A program made the translations under genes and the position numbers. The notes under the pieces were generated by a model. It was not told the DNA's origin, ran no database searches, and was given only the letters and a program-made list of their open reading frames with translations. Positions 17,624-25,839 of a DNA stretch of 35,668 nucleotides are shown here, one piece after another; position 1 is the stretch's first letter; every line of letters begins with the position of its first letter. Source of the DNA: Alphaproteobacteria bacterium (GTDB taxonomy: Bacteria; Bacteroidota; Bacteroidia; Chitinophagales; Chitinophagaceae); assembly GCA_030053915.1 (NCBI GenBank), contig JASGCT010000021.1:1-35668 (forward strand), given 5' to 3'.

Positions 17624-17654
17624 CAAAGATATGATTTTATTTTCAAAAAATCAA
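17624..17654 (-). promoter_or_regulatory. Promoter of the rpmB operon
   Basis: On the minus strand, TTG (17652-17654) and TATCTTTG (17624-17631) are separated by 20 bases. This fits the Bacteroidota pattern of a -33 TTG and a -7 TAnnTTTG. The -7 box ends 20 bases before the rpmB ATG. It is the only site here where both elements and the spacing are good. Confidence 0.65.
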
Positions 17655-17665
17655 AATTTTATTTA

Positions 17666-17673
17666 TATTTTTG
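17666..17673 (+). promoter_or_regulatory. Candidate -7 box for the LolD-like gene
   Basis: TATTTTTG fits TAnnTTTG and ends 18 bases before the ATG at 17692. With the rpmB promoter on the other strand, the 88-base gap forms a back-to-back promoter region. No clear -33 element. Confidence 0.42.
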
Positions 17674-17691
17674 TAAAAATAAAATGTAACG

Positions 17692-18348
17692 ATGTTATTA
17701 AAAGCAAAAAAAATTTCTAAGCGATACCAAGATTTAATAATTTTAGAAAATATTGATTTTCAATTAAATGAAGGGGAAATGGTAGCCATTTTAGGTGCCA
17801 GTGGCTCCGGGAAATCGACCTTTTTACACGTCATAAGTACTTTAGATGCTTTTGACAATGGGACACTTTTTTATAAAAATGCACCCCTAAATACCAATAA
17901 ATCATCAAGAATAAGCCATTTTAGAAATCAAGAGGTTGGCTTTATTTTTCAAGACCACCACCTGCTTCAAGAATTTACAGCACTCGAAAACGTCATCATT
18001 CCAGGCTTAATTGGAAACAGACCCCCTAAAGAATTAAAATTACAAGCTTTAGAACTCTTTAGAAAAATCGGCTTAGAAAATAGAACCCATCATTTGCCAG
18101 CCGAACTATCTGGAGGCGAACAACAACGCGTTGCAACTATAAGAGCAATTATTAACAATCCCAAAATTATTTTTGCAGACGAACCCACAGGTAATTTAGA
18201 TGCTCAAAATGCTGAAATTATAGAAAATTTATTTTTTGATTTAAACAAAACCCAAAACATTTCATTTGTAATTGTAACTCATAATTTAGAATTAGCAAGT
18301 CGTTGCCATAAAATTTATACACTTAAAAATAAAACTTTAACTTTTTAA
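17692..18348 (+). CDS. LolD-type ABC transporter ATP-binding protein
   Basis: A 218-residue stand-alone ATPase of the LolD/MacB/FtsE class, which powers lipoprotein release or other mechanotransmission-type ABC systems at the inner membrane. It shows Walker [10 protein letters not shown] at 35-43, Q-loop Gln87 (FIFQDHHLL), signature [10 protein letters not shown] at 139-148, Walker [13 protein letters not shown] ending with catalytic Glu164, and H-loop His197. The [16 protein letters not shown] stretch is typical of LolD. No permease (LolC/E-like) is adjacent, which is common for lolD in Bacteroidota. It is followed after 2 bases by the serine ammonia-lyase gene, so the two are co-transcribed. 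LolD is the likeliest identity, but MacB-type cannot be excluded. Confidence 0.85.
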   Translation: MLLKAKKISKRYQDLIILENIDFQLNEGEMVAILGASGSGKSTFLHVISTLDAFDNGTLFYKNAPLNTNKSSRISHFRNQEVGFIFQDHHLLQEFTALENVIIPGLIGNRPPKELKLQALELFRKIGLENRTHHLPAELSGGEQQRVATIRAIINNPKIIFADEPTGNLDAQNAEIIENLFFDLNKTQNISFVIVTHNLELASRCHKIYTLKNKTLTF

Positions 18349-18350
18349 CT

Positions 18351-19766
18351 ATGGAATATATATCTGTTTTTGATATGTTTAAAATTGGAATCGGACCTTC
18401 AAGTTCTCATACGTTTGGACCTTGGAATGCCAGTTTAAAATTTATTGAAAAATATTTTGATTTATTTCAAAAAAACCCTTTAAAAAGTATTCATATTGAA
18501 TTATTTGGATCATTATCCCTCACAGGAAAAGGGCATGCAACCCATATTGCTGTTGTGTTAGGTCTCTTAGGTTTTATTCCTGAAACTATCGATTTAAATG
18601 AGATTCAAACAGCACTTGAATCTATTGAAAACACCCACACGCTTCTCTTAAATAATTCTATTAAACTTAAATTTAATCTCGAAGACAATATCATTTTTAA
18701 AAACGAATTTTTACCCTTTCATCAGAATGCTGTACGTTACCATGCCATATTTAATGATAATCAAAGTGTTTGCGAAACCTATTATTCCATTGGTGGTGGC
18801 TTCATTGTTCAAGAAAACAATCTAAAAACGGCACAACCTATAAATCCATTTCCCTACCCTATTCAAAATGGGAACGAACTCCTTAATTATTGTAAAACAC
18901 TAAATAAAAATATTAAAGATATTGTTCTTGCTAATGAACTTTCATTAAGAAACCCTGAAGCCATTGATATAGGATTGAATAAAATTTTTGCTACAATGGC
19001 ATCAAGTATTTACACCGGATGCCACACGCCTGGTATTTTACCTGGTGGATTAAATGTTAAACGACGGGCATTTCAGTTACACAAAGATTTAATAGGTAAC
19101 TTTACATACTCTAGCCAATCAGAATGGCTGGATGTATTGAAAAATTTAAAACCAGACTTTAAAAACACCTTGCAATGGATAACCTGTTTTGCTCTTGCTG
19201 TTAATGAAGTGAATGCCTCGATGGGACGCATTGTTACAGCCCCTACAAATGGCAGTGCTGGTGTTATACCATCGGTATTGTTTTATTATATTTGTTTCGA
19301 GAATCCGCAAGCAACTCCAAACGACATCCAGACGTTTTTATTAATCGCTGGTGAATTAGGTAGTATTTTTAAAAAAGGTTCCACTATTAGTGCAGCAGCA
19401 GGTGGTTGTCAGGCAGAAATAGGTGTTTCAAGTGCTATGGCGGCAGCGGCTCTCTGCAACATGATGGGTGGTTCAACAGCCCAAGTATTAATAGCGGCTG
19501 AAATTGCCTTAGAACATCATTTAGGACTCACGTGCGACCCAGTGGCAGGTTTAGTTCAAATTCCTTGTATCGAACGCAATGCAGTGGGTGCCACAAAAGC
19601 CATTCAAGCAGCTAATTTAGCTATCAAAACAAATCCTGATGATGCTAAAGTTCCTTTAGATAAAGTAATTAAAACCATGTGGGACACTGCGCAAGACATG
19701 AATTTTAAATATAAAGAAACCAGCAAAGGTGGGTTAGCCTTAAATGTAAATATGGCAGATTGCTAA
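18351..19766 (+). CDS. sdaA: L-serine ammonia-lyase (iron-sulfur, single chain)
   Basis: Converts L-serine to pyruvate and ammonia using a 4Fe-4S cluster. The 471-residue protein holds both parts of the enzyme in one chain: a beta domain with GIGPSSSHT at 13-21 and GHATHIAVVLGLLG, and an alpha domain with PGGLNVKRRA, APTNGSAGVIP and the glycine/alanine-rich TISAAAGGCQAEIG. Three Cys suited to the cluster are Cys353, Cys395 (LTCDPVAGLVQ) and Cys406 (IPCIERN). Length and motifs are normal for the SdaA/TdcG type. It starts 2 bases after the LolD-like gene. The two have no obvious functional link, so the pairing looks like operon packing. Confidence 0.95.
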   Translation: MEYISVFDMFKIGIGPSSSHTFGPWNASLKFIEKYFDLFQKNPLKSIHIELFGSLSLTGKGHATHIAVVLGLLGFIPETIDLNEIQTALESIENTHTLLLNNSIKLKFNLEDNIIFKNEFLPFHQNAVRYHAIFNDNQSVCETYYSIGGGFIVQENNLKTAQPINPFPYPIQNGNELLNYCKTLNKNIKDIVLANELSLRNPEAIDIGLNKIFATMASSIYTGCHTPGILPGGLNVKRRAFQLHKDLIGNFTYSSQSEWLDVLKNLKPDFKNTLQWITCFALAVNEVNASMGRIVTAPTNGSAGVIPSVLFYYICFENPQATPNDIQTFLLIAGELGSIFKKGSTISAAAGGCQAEIGVSSAMAAAALCNMMGGSTAQVLIAAEIALEHHLGLTCDPVAGLVQIPCIERNAVGATKAIQAANLAIKTNPDDAKVPLDKVIKTMWDTAQDMNFKYKETSKGGLALNVNMADC

Positions 19767-19818
19767 TTCTTAGAGCTTTATAAATCTTGCAAAAAAAGAT
19801 TAAGGTCTTCAAAAAACA
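19767..19818. other. Convergent gap between sdaA and aroK
   Basis: The 52-base gap contains only a weak hairpin: AATCTT at 19783-19788 pairs with AAGATT at 19796-19801 around a 7-base A-rich loop. The stem is AT-rich and lacks a clean T-run, so it is at best a poor terminator. Confidence 0.25.
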
Positions 19819-20334
19819 TTAAAGTTCCTTAAATATTTTTAAAAAATTATTAAGGTTTGTTTGATCGTCATTTAATGTATATTTTGCTAACGCATAGTAA
19901 GGTTGGCGCTCCTGAAAGGTCTCTTCAATTTTAGCCTTCACTTGTTCGTCTTTTAATCCATTAAACAGGGGTCGAACATCTAATTCATTTTTTATGTTTT
20001 CAAAAATTTTATGTAATGAGGTATTTAGCCAAATTGTTTTTCCTGTGCCATTCATCCATTGAATATTATTATAAAAACAGGGTGTTCCGCCTCCTGTAGC
20101 AATGATAGCCTTACCAAACTTTACGCAGTCTCTTAAAATTCTTGATTCTAATTGCCTAAAATAGTCTTCGCCTTTTAATTCAAAAAGCTTTGAAATTTGA
20201 AAACCAGTGCGTTCTTCTATTGTTTTATCTAAGTCTATAAAATGTGTGGTAATATGAGTTGAAATGGCTTGTCCCCAATAGGTTTTCCCCGCCCCAGACA
20301 TACCAATTAAATAATATATTTTTAAATTTTGCAT
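19819..20334 (-). CDS. aroK: Shikimate kinase
   Basis: Phosphorylates shikimate in the common aromatic amino-acid pathway. Over 171 residues it shows Walker A GMSGAGKT at 11-18, the shikimate-binding DLD at 34-36, FRQLE with Arg60, GGG at 81-83 and the lid-region RPL at 121-123. Length is normal for the family. The ATG directly abuts the stop codon of the glutaryl-CoA dehydrogenase gene with no gap, so the two share a transcript and probably coupled translation. No other shikimate-pathway genes are present. Confidence 0.95.
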   Translation of the reverse strand: MQNLKIYYLIGMSGAGKTYWGQAISTHITTHFIDLDKTIEERTGFQISKLFELKGEDYFRQLESRILRDCVKFGKAIIATGGGTPCFYNNIQWMNGTGKTIWLNTSLHKIFENIKNELDVRPLFNGLKDEQVKAKIEETFQERQPYYALAKYTLNDDQTNLNNFLKIFKEL

Positions 20335-21516
20335 TTAAAAAGCATTGAATCCAGTAATATCTAATCCAGTAATTAATAAATGAATATCGTGCGTTCCTTC
20401 ATAAGTAATAACACTCTCAATATTCATCATGTGTCTCATAATACTAAATTCGTTTGTAATACCCATGCCACCAAGAATTTGTCTGGCATTTCTGGCTATA
20501 TCAGCGGCAATCTCACAGCTATTACGCTTCGCCATACTAATTTGTGATGCTGTAGCACGGTCTTCGTTCATTAGCGACCCCAAACGCCACACTAATAATT
20601 GTGCTTTAGTAATTTCGGTAATCATTTCGGCTAACTTTTTTTGTTGAAGCTGAAACCCCCCAATTGGTTTTCCAAATTGCACACGTTCTTTAGAATATTT
20701 TAAAGCGGTATCATAGCAATCCATTGCCGCTCCAAGAGCCCCCCAAGCAATGCCATAGCGCGCTTTATTTAAACAACCCAAAGGTCCTTTTAATCCTATA
20801 ACATGAGGTAATATATTCGCTTTAGGTACTTTAACATTATCAAAAACCAATTCGCCTGTAGCACTCGCTCTTAAACTCCATTTACCATGAGTTGTTGGCG
20901 TAGAAAACCCCGGCATGCCGCGTTCTAATATCATGCCTTGAATTTTTCCTTGCTCATTTTTAGCCCAAACTACCGCTATATCGGCAAACGGCGCATTGCT
21001 AATCCACATTTTAGCACCGTTTAATATAACATGATCACCTGCATCTTTAATATGGGTTATCATGCCAGAGGGATTACTTCCAAAATCGGGCTCAGTTAAA
21101 CCAAAACAACCAAGCCATTCACCACTTGCTAATTTTGGTAAATATTTTGTTTTTTGAGCTTCATCTCCATAAGCATAAATTGGGTGCATTACTAAAGACC
21201 CTTGAACACTTGCAGTACTTCTTACACCGCTATCACCTCGTTCTAACTCTTGCATCATGAGCCCATAACTAATATAGTCTAATCCCCCTCCCCCATATTT
21301 ATGAGGTATCGTAGGTCCAAAGCAACCTAAGTCTCCCATTTGTTTGACAATATGTTTGGGAAATTCAGCTTTTTCAGCACAATCTTCAATTATAGGAGAA
21401 ATTTCTTTTTTTACATAACTTCTAACAGAATCGCGAACTAATTTATGTTCTTCAGATAAAAGTTCATCTAATAAATAATAATCTGGACTGTTAAAAAGAT
21501 CTGGTTTTTTTGCCAT
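20335..21516 (-). CDS. Glutaryl-CoA dehydrogenase-like acyl-CoA dehydrogenase
   Basis: FAD-dependent acyl-CoA dehydrogenase family. The 393-residue chain most resembles the glutaryl-CoA dehydrogenase branch (lysine/tryptophan breakdown, giving crotonyl-CoA). Landmarks are STASVQGSLVMHPIYAYG, LGCFGLTEPDFGSNPSGM (FAD and substrate contact region), KMWISNAPFADIAVVWAK, ARYGIAWGALGAAMDCYDTA, ERVQFGKPIGGFQLQQKKLA and the C-terminal YEGTHDIHLLITG with catalytic-type Glu373. The QILGGMGITNEF stretch is typical. It is first in a two-gene unit with aroK. Substrate is inferred from branch similarity; no other lysine-degradation genes are nearby. Confidence 0.88.
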   Translation of the reverse strand: MAKKPDLFNSPDYYLLDELLSEEHKLVRDSVRSYVKKEISPIIEDCAEKAEFPKHIVKQMGDLGCFGPTIPHKYGGGGLDYISYGLMMQELERGDSGVRSTASVQGSLVMHPIYAYGDEAQKTKYLPKLASGEWLGCFGLTEPDFGSNPSGMITHIKDAGDHVILNGAKMWISNAPFADIAVVWAKNEQGKIQGMILERGMPGFSTPTTHGKWSLRASATGELVFDNVKVPKANILPHVIGLKGPLGCLNKARYGIAWGALGAAMDCYDTALKYSKERVQFGKPIGGFQLQQKKLAEMITEITKAQLLVWRLGSLMNEDRATASQISMAKRNSCEIAADIARNARQILGGMGITNEFSIMRHMMNIESVITYEGTHDIHLLITGLDITGFNAF

Positions 21517-21531
21517 AAAATAAAATTTTTA

Positions 21532-21539
21532 CAAAGATA
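21532..21539 (-). promoter_or_regulatory. Candidate -7 box for the glutaryl-CoA dehydrogenase-aroK unit
   Basis: On the minus strand TATCTTTG fits TAnnTTTG exactly and ends 15 bases before the ATG at 21516. A -33 TTG at the right distance is not obvious. Confidence 0.5.
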
Positions 21540-21680
21540 CATTAAATTTTTGAACATTTTAATTTATACTTTTATTTTTTTTATGAAACAGTATTTTTTC
21601 AGTTTTTTTATTAAAAATAGTATGTTTACAATCAATAATATTAGAAGTAAATTATATTTTTTTTAATAAAAAAAATATAA

Positions 21681-21688
21681 TACCTTTG
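21681..21688 (+). promoter_or_regulatory. Candidate -7 box for enolase
   Basis: TACCTTTG fits TAnnTTTG exactly. Unlike the other promoters here it lies 72 bases ahead of its gene, leaving a leader that carries a short ORF. No clear -33 element was seen upstream in the A/T-rich run. Confidence 0.52.
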
Positions 21689-21704
21689 CACAAATGTTAA
21701 AACT

Positions 21705-21758
21705 ATGAAAATTCAGTTTTGTAAAGCGTCACATTTTTTTAAATCTATAAATAATTAA
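21705..21758 (+). promoter_or_regulatory. 17-codon leader ORF upstream of enolase
   Basis: Between the presumed promoter and the enolase ATG lies ATG...TAA encoding MKIQFCKASHFFKSINN. Its first 11 bases (ATGAAAATTCA) are identical to the start of enolase at 21761, and its first residues (MKIQ, then CKA) mirror enolase's MKIQNVKA. It is in a different frame and ends 2 bases before the enolase ATG. It may be a translated leader peptide, or the trace of a small duplication. Confidence 0.35.
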
Positions 21759-21760
21759 TT

Positions 21761-23047
21761 ATGAAAATTCAAAATGTTAAAGCCATCGAGATTCTCGATT
21801 CAAGAGGAAACCCAACTGTTGAAGTTAATTTAAAACTTGAAGACGGCTCAGTTGCACGAGCTATGGTTCCAAGCGGCGCTTCTACTGGTGAAAAAGAAGC
21901 GGCTGAACTAAGAGACAACGATAAAAATCGTTATGGCGGAAAAGGTGTTTTAAAAGCTGTTGATAACGTGAACTCAATCATATCAAAAGCTGTTCAAAAT
22001 GTCTGTTTCAATGATCAAAGGTCGCTTGATTATTTTCTTATAGACCTTGATGGTACTTCAAATAAAACAAAGCTTGGGGCTAATGCTATTCTTGGTGTTT
22101 CAATGGCTTTTGCCAGAGCTAAAGCCATGAGTTCGGGCATACCTTTATATCAATATTTAGGTGGTAGTAATGCCCATGTGATGCCAGTACCTTGTATGAA
22201 TGTTATTAATGGTGGAAAACATGCTGACAATACTGTTGATTTTCAAGAGTTTATGATTGCCCCACATCATGCAACGTCGTTTACAGAAGCCATAAGAATA
22301 GGTACAGAAGTTTTTCATGCCCTTAAATTAGTTATAAAATCTAAAGGGCTTAGCACTGGTATCGGTGATGAAGGTGGATTTGCACCCGACTTAAAATCTA
22401 ACGAACAAGCCATTGAAATGATTTTGGAAGGTATTACAAAAGCGGGTTATAAGCCTGGGGTAGATGTTAGTATTTGCCTCGACCCCGCTTCGAGTGAAAT
22501 GTGGGACAATGGGAAATATAAATTTTTTAAAAGTAGTCAAAAATTAGTGTCATCTGACGATATGATTAAACTTTATGAAAATTGGACAAACCAATACCCT
22601 ATAGTTTCTCTGGAAGATGGTTTGGCTGAAAATGATTGGGAAGGTTGGAAAAATCTTACGAATGCCTTAGGAAATAAATTAGAACTTGTTGGTGACGATA
22701 TTTTCTGCACTAATAAATCAATCCTTTTAGATGGCATCAACAAAGGTGTTGCAAATTCTATCTTAATAAAACTAAATCAAATTGGAACAGTTTCAGAAAC
22801 CTTAGAAACAATAGATCTTGCCTATAAAAATTCTTATAATTGTTTTGTATCCCATAGAAGTGGCGAAACTATAGATAGCTTTATAGCAGATCTCACAGTA
22901 GGAATTAATGCTGGGCATTTAAAAACAGGTAGCGGTTGCAGAGGCGAACGCATTGAAAAATTTAATCAACTCATTCGTATTGAAAACGAATTAGGAAAAT
23001 CGGCTGTTTTTGCAGGGTTGAAAGCATTTAAAAATGTGAAAGCATAA
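21761..23047 (+). CDS. eno: Enolase
   Basis: Glycolytic enzyme interconverting 2-phosphoglycerate and phosphoenolpyruvate in the cytoplasm. The 428-residue protein has the full set of landmarks: EILDSRGNPTVEV at the N-terminus, the loop SGASTGEKEA, NGGKHADN, DFQEFMIAP, GDEGGFAPDL, SLEDGLAENDW with a metal-binding Glu, VGDDIFCTN, the catalytic Lys in ILIKLNQIGT, and SHRSGETIDSFIADL. The start is fixed by the conserved MKIQNVKAIEILDSRG; the earlier ATG at 21705 is out of frame. It is a single-gene unit, divergent from the glutaryl-CoA dehydrogenase gene and convergent with the DUF1501 gene. Confidence 0.98.
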   Translation: MKIQNVKAIEILDSRGNPTVEVNLKLEDGSVARAMVPSGASTGEKEAAELRDNDKNRYGGKGVLKAVDNVNSIISKAVQNVCFNDQRSLDYFLIDLDGTSNKTKLGANAILGVSMAFARAKAMSSGIPLYQYLGGSNAHVMPVPCMNVINGGKHADNTVDFQEFMIAPHHATSFTEAIRIGTEVFHALKLVIKSKGLSTGIGDEGGFAPDLKSNEQAIEMILEGITKAGYKPGVDVSICLDPASSEMWDNGKYKFFKSSQKLVSSDDMIKLYENWTNQYPIVSLEDGLAENDWEGWKNLTNALGNKLELVGDDIFCTNKSILLDGINKGVANSILIKLNQIGTVSETLETIDLAYKNSYNCFVSHRSGETIDSFIADLTVGINAGHLKTGSGCRGERIEKFNQLIRIENELGKSAVFAGLKAFKNVKA

Positions 23048-23145
23048 CTTCTAAAAATAGTAGTAATTTACTTTTAATATTTTAATTGATGGCGCATCTA
23101 AGCATCATGTAAAGCTATAAAAAAATCTTGTAATGATTCTTACAG
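23048..23145. other. Convergent gap between eno and the DUF1501 gene
   Basis: A 98-base gap. It contains a weak TGTAA/TTACA inverted pair around 23130-23143 and two similar AGCTATA stretches, but no convincing terminator, ORF or RNA. Confidence 0.25.
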
Positions 23146-24369
23146 CTATATAAAATTTTGTAAAGGATTTTGTTCTATATTTATTAATGTCGGGTTGAAA
23201 TTTAATTTGTTTTTTAGTAAACTTGCGTAAACACTTCTAAAATCTGTTTTATATATTAAGTCGCCGTTGTCTAAATTAGCTAAATCGGGATTTGCACCAA
23301 TAATGGCACCGCGTTTTTTGCCTTCAATAACAAACATGGGCGCTGCAGTACCGTGGTCGGTTCCTTTGCCATTATCTTTAACCCGCCTACCGAATTCCGA
23401 AAAAATGACTATGGTAATATCTTCTAAAACTTTGGCATTTTGGAGTTCATTATAAAATGCGCTTACGGCTTCGTCTAGTTCTTTGAGTTGTGCTGCATGT
23501 CTAACTATTTGATTATCATGCGTATCATAACCACTTTGAGACGTGTAATAAATCGATGTTTTTAAATCACCTTTAATAAGTTGTGCAATCCATTTCAAAC
23601 GATTCCCTAAATTTGACTTAGGAAATTCCGTTTCTATTTTGGCTTTATCTAAAGCATGCCGAATAGCTTTATTACCATCTACCGCTGTATCTGCAATTTT
23701 TCTGACAAAATCTAAGGCTGGACAGCATGATAAAGTTTCGTTATTATTCATATTTTCTTTAGAATCTGTGGACTTTAATATTTCAAAGTTTTCAATAGTT
23801 ACGGGTAAAGCAGCTTGCCCCGTAAGCGATAAATTGTTAATTGAATCTACATTTAGAGCCTCTAAAATTTCTTTGTTAAATTCAAATTCTTCATCACTCA
23901 AGATAGTATTGGGATTTTTATGGTCATGAAATTGTCGGTCGATAAAGCGTCCTAACCAACCATAATTTTGATATACATTGGCATCGGTGGCTGTTTGCCA
24001 AATTTCCATACTTCTAAAATGCGAACGATTGGGCTGCGGATAGCCTACATTTTGAAGAACCCATAAATTACCATCTTGCTGAATTTTTGCTAAACCTTTT
24101 AAAGAAGGATGAAAACCTAAGGTGTCATTTATTTTTAATATTTTATCGGTGCTAACACCAATGACTGGACGATAATTATAATATAAAGGGTCGGCAAAAG
24201 GAATTATCGTATTTAAACCATCATTGCCACCATTAAGCTGAATAAATACTAATTTTTGTTGACTTAAATTTGCCATAGTAGTATTTGATGTTGCTTTTAA
24301 AAATTGGGGTACAATGATGGTGCCTCCAATAAAAGTGCTTGTTAATTTTAAAAATTCTTGTCTTTTCAT
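23146..24369 (-). CDS. DUF1501-family protein
   Basis: 407 residues. The N-terminus (MKRQEFLKLTSTFIGG) looks like a degenerate export signal of the MNRREFL type found in this family, but without a true twin-Arg pair. The body has the DUF1501 landmarks LVFIQLNGGNDGLNTIIPF, FRSMEIWQTA, GYDTHDNQ, IVIFSEFGRRVKDNGKGTDHGTAAPMFVIEG and the C-terminal DFRSVYASLL. The family resembles sulfatase/alkaline-phosphatase-like folds (Asp, His and the GTDHGTA segment), but no reaction is established. It overlaps the end of the DUF1800 gene by 4 bases (ATGA), so the two are translated together. These two families are very often paired in Bacteroidota and Planctomycetota, probably as an envelope or exported system of unknown role. 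Confidence 0.9.
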   Translation of the reverse strand: MKRQEFLKLTSTFIGGTIIVPQFLKATSNTTMANLSQQKLVFIQLNGGNDGLNTIIPFADPLYYNYRPVIGVSTDKILKINDTLGFHPSLKGLAKIQQDGNLWVLQNVGYPQPNRSHFRSMEIWQTATDANVYQNYGWLGRFIDRQFHDHKNPNTILSDEEFEFNKEILEALNVDSINNLSLTGQAALPVTIENFEILKSTDSKENMNNNETLSCCPALDFVRKIADTAVDGNKAIRHALDKAKIETEFPKSNLGNRLKWIAQLIKGDLKTSIYYTSQSGYDTHDNQIVRHAAQLKELDEAVSAFYNELQNAKVLEDITIVIFSEFGRRVKDNGKGTDHGTAAPMFVIEGKKRGAIIGANPDLANLDNGDLIYKTDFRSVYASLLKNKLNFNPTLINIEQNPLQNFI

Positions 24370-25733
24370 AATACTTGAATTTCGGGTTTTGTTAAGAGAT
24401 AATCATACACGCGTTTCACAGCATCTTGGGCATTGGGAGCTTGAGGATTAAAATCGTGTTTCAATAAGGTCTCTAAATCTTTTTGAATTACGGGTGAAAC
24501 CTCAAATAACCAATGATTGGTAATGTGCTCTAAAATAGTTTTATTATTACCCTGGTTATCAAAAGCAATGCGTATTTCAGGCAGATTTGAACCTGTGGTA
24601 AGGTTTAACTTTTTAAACGTAAAATTTGGGTAAAAAAGAATGCGATGTATAAAATCCCTTCTGGTATCATAACTTTGAGTACTCATCCAATTTTCGCCAC
24701 CAACCCAACCTTTCACATTGGGTTGGTCGTATAACAACATCCCTTGTAAATTAAAAAATCTACCTAACATTTTACTATCGTTAATCTTGAGATCCCAGTC
24801 TGATAAAATAGGTAATAAAAATGATATAGGATCTTTAATTTTAACACCTTTTTGACGAGAAGAATAAAAATCTGTAAACATTTTAATTAATAAAGGCTGC
24901 ATCTCAAAATCTACTTTTCTAAAAAAATCGCCATACGTTTTTATTTGCTCAGGTGTTGGATAATCTGTAATAAACCACTGTAATAATTTTTTAGTTAATA
25001 AAAAAGGCGTCTGTTGTTGTTTAAAAATAATATCAACCATTTTGTCTATTTTAAACGTTCCTTTTTTACCAAAATATTCTATAGTTTCATTATCCATTCG
25101 CCTTGGTGCATAGCGTGCTTCAATGGGTGTAGGCATTAAACCTGCTAAACCTTTGGCACCATTCTTGATGTCTTTTTCCGAATAATTTCCGATGCCAATG
25201 GTAAATAGTTCTAACAACTCTCGGCTTAAATTTTCGTTAATAGAACCCACTTTATTATCAAAATTATCAAGATAAACATTCATCGCATTATTATACAGAA
25301 TTTTTTTAGTTAATTCTCTAAAATTTCCAAAGGCATGTTCGCGTAGCAAAGCATTGTGTTCATAAATGAATTTATTAAAACGAACTTTTTTAAATGTTAC
25401 CACAAAATGATTTTGCCAAAATGAGGTCATTTTCTCACGGAGCGGAAAAGCCGACTGTTGCATTTGTTGTAACCACCATATTAAAAAATCATTCATTTCT
25501 GATTGATATTCTTTACGAAATGCTTTTTTTTCTTCGGTATCATCTTTTAAGGCTTTATTTTTTTCTCTTAAAATACGCCATTCTGGAATCGTGTTTTGTA
25601 TGAATTGAACAGGTTGCATATAATCTGCTTTAAAGGATTGTTTACAAAACGCCTCCAATCCATTCGTTTCAATAATGGTTTCTTGATTGGTACTATATCC
25701 TAATAATAACGACCATAAGGTTGAATTTTTCAT
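24366..25733 (-). CDS. DUF1800-family protein
   Basis: 455 residues matching the DUF1800 family through FPLREKMTSFWQNHFVVTF, the NDFLIWWLQQM segment, NENLSRELLELFTIGIGNYSEKD and KGLAGLMPTPIEARYAPRRMDN. Predicted to be largely helical. No obvious signal peptide is present (MKNSTLWSLLLGYST is only weakly hydrophobic), although partners of this family are usually regarded as exported. First gene of the DUF1800-DUF1501 operon, with a 4-base overlap to the second. No catalytic motif or reaction is known to me. The start at 25733 is supported by an upstream promoter box. Confidence 0.88.
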   Translation of the reverse strand: MKNSTLWSLLLGYSTNQETIIETNGLEAFCKQSFKADYMQPVQFIQNTIPEWRILREKNKALKDDTEEKKAFRKEYQSEMNDFLIWWLQQMQQSAFPLREKMTSFWQNHFVVTFKKVRFNKFIYEHNALLREHAFGNFRELTKKILYNNAMNVYLDNFDNKVGSINENLSRELLELFTIGIGNYSEKDIKNGAKGLAGLMPTPIEARYAPRRMDNETIEYFGKKGTFKIDKMVDIIFKQQQTPFLLTKKLLQWFITDYPTPEQIKTYGDFFRKVDFEMQPLLIKMFTDFYSSRQKGVKIKDPISFLLPILSDWDLKINDSKMLGRFFNLQGMLLYDQPNVKGWVGGENWMSTQSYDTRRDFIHRILFYPNFTFKKLNLTTGSNLPEIRIAFDNQGNNKTILEHITNHWLFEVSPVIQKDLETLLKHDFNPQAPNAQDAVKRVYDYLLTKPEIQVL

Positions 25734-25748
25734 TGTTGCATATTTTTA

Positions 25749-25756
25749 CAAAAATA
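25749..25756 (-). promoter_or_regulatory. Candidate -7 box for the DUF1800-DUF1501 operon
   Basis: On the minus strand TATTTTTG fits TAnnTTTG and ends 15 bases before the DUF1800 ATG. A -33 TTG at the proper spacing is missing. Confidence 0.42.
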
Positions 25757-25823
25757 AGATATTAATTTTTAAAATGATAAAAAAATATGTCAATTTAATT
25801 TAAAACATTTGTTAAATTTTTAG

Positions 25824-25831
25824 TATCTTTG
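25824..25831 (+). promoter_or_regulatory. Candidate -7 box for ychF
   Basis: TATCTTTG fits TAnnTTTG exactly and ends only 8 bases before the ychF ATG, implying a leaderless or nearly leaderless message. Confidence 0.5.
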
Positions 25832-25839
25832 CACTAAAA

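Noticed and set aside
25808..25811. TTTG upstream of ychF as a -33 element
   Set aside because: Only 12 bases separate it from the -7 box, too short compared with the roughly 17-23 expected.
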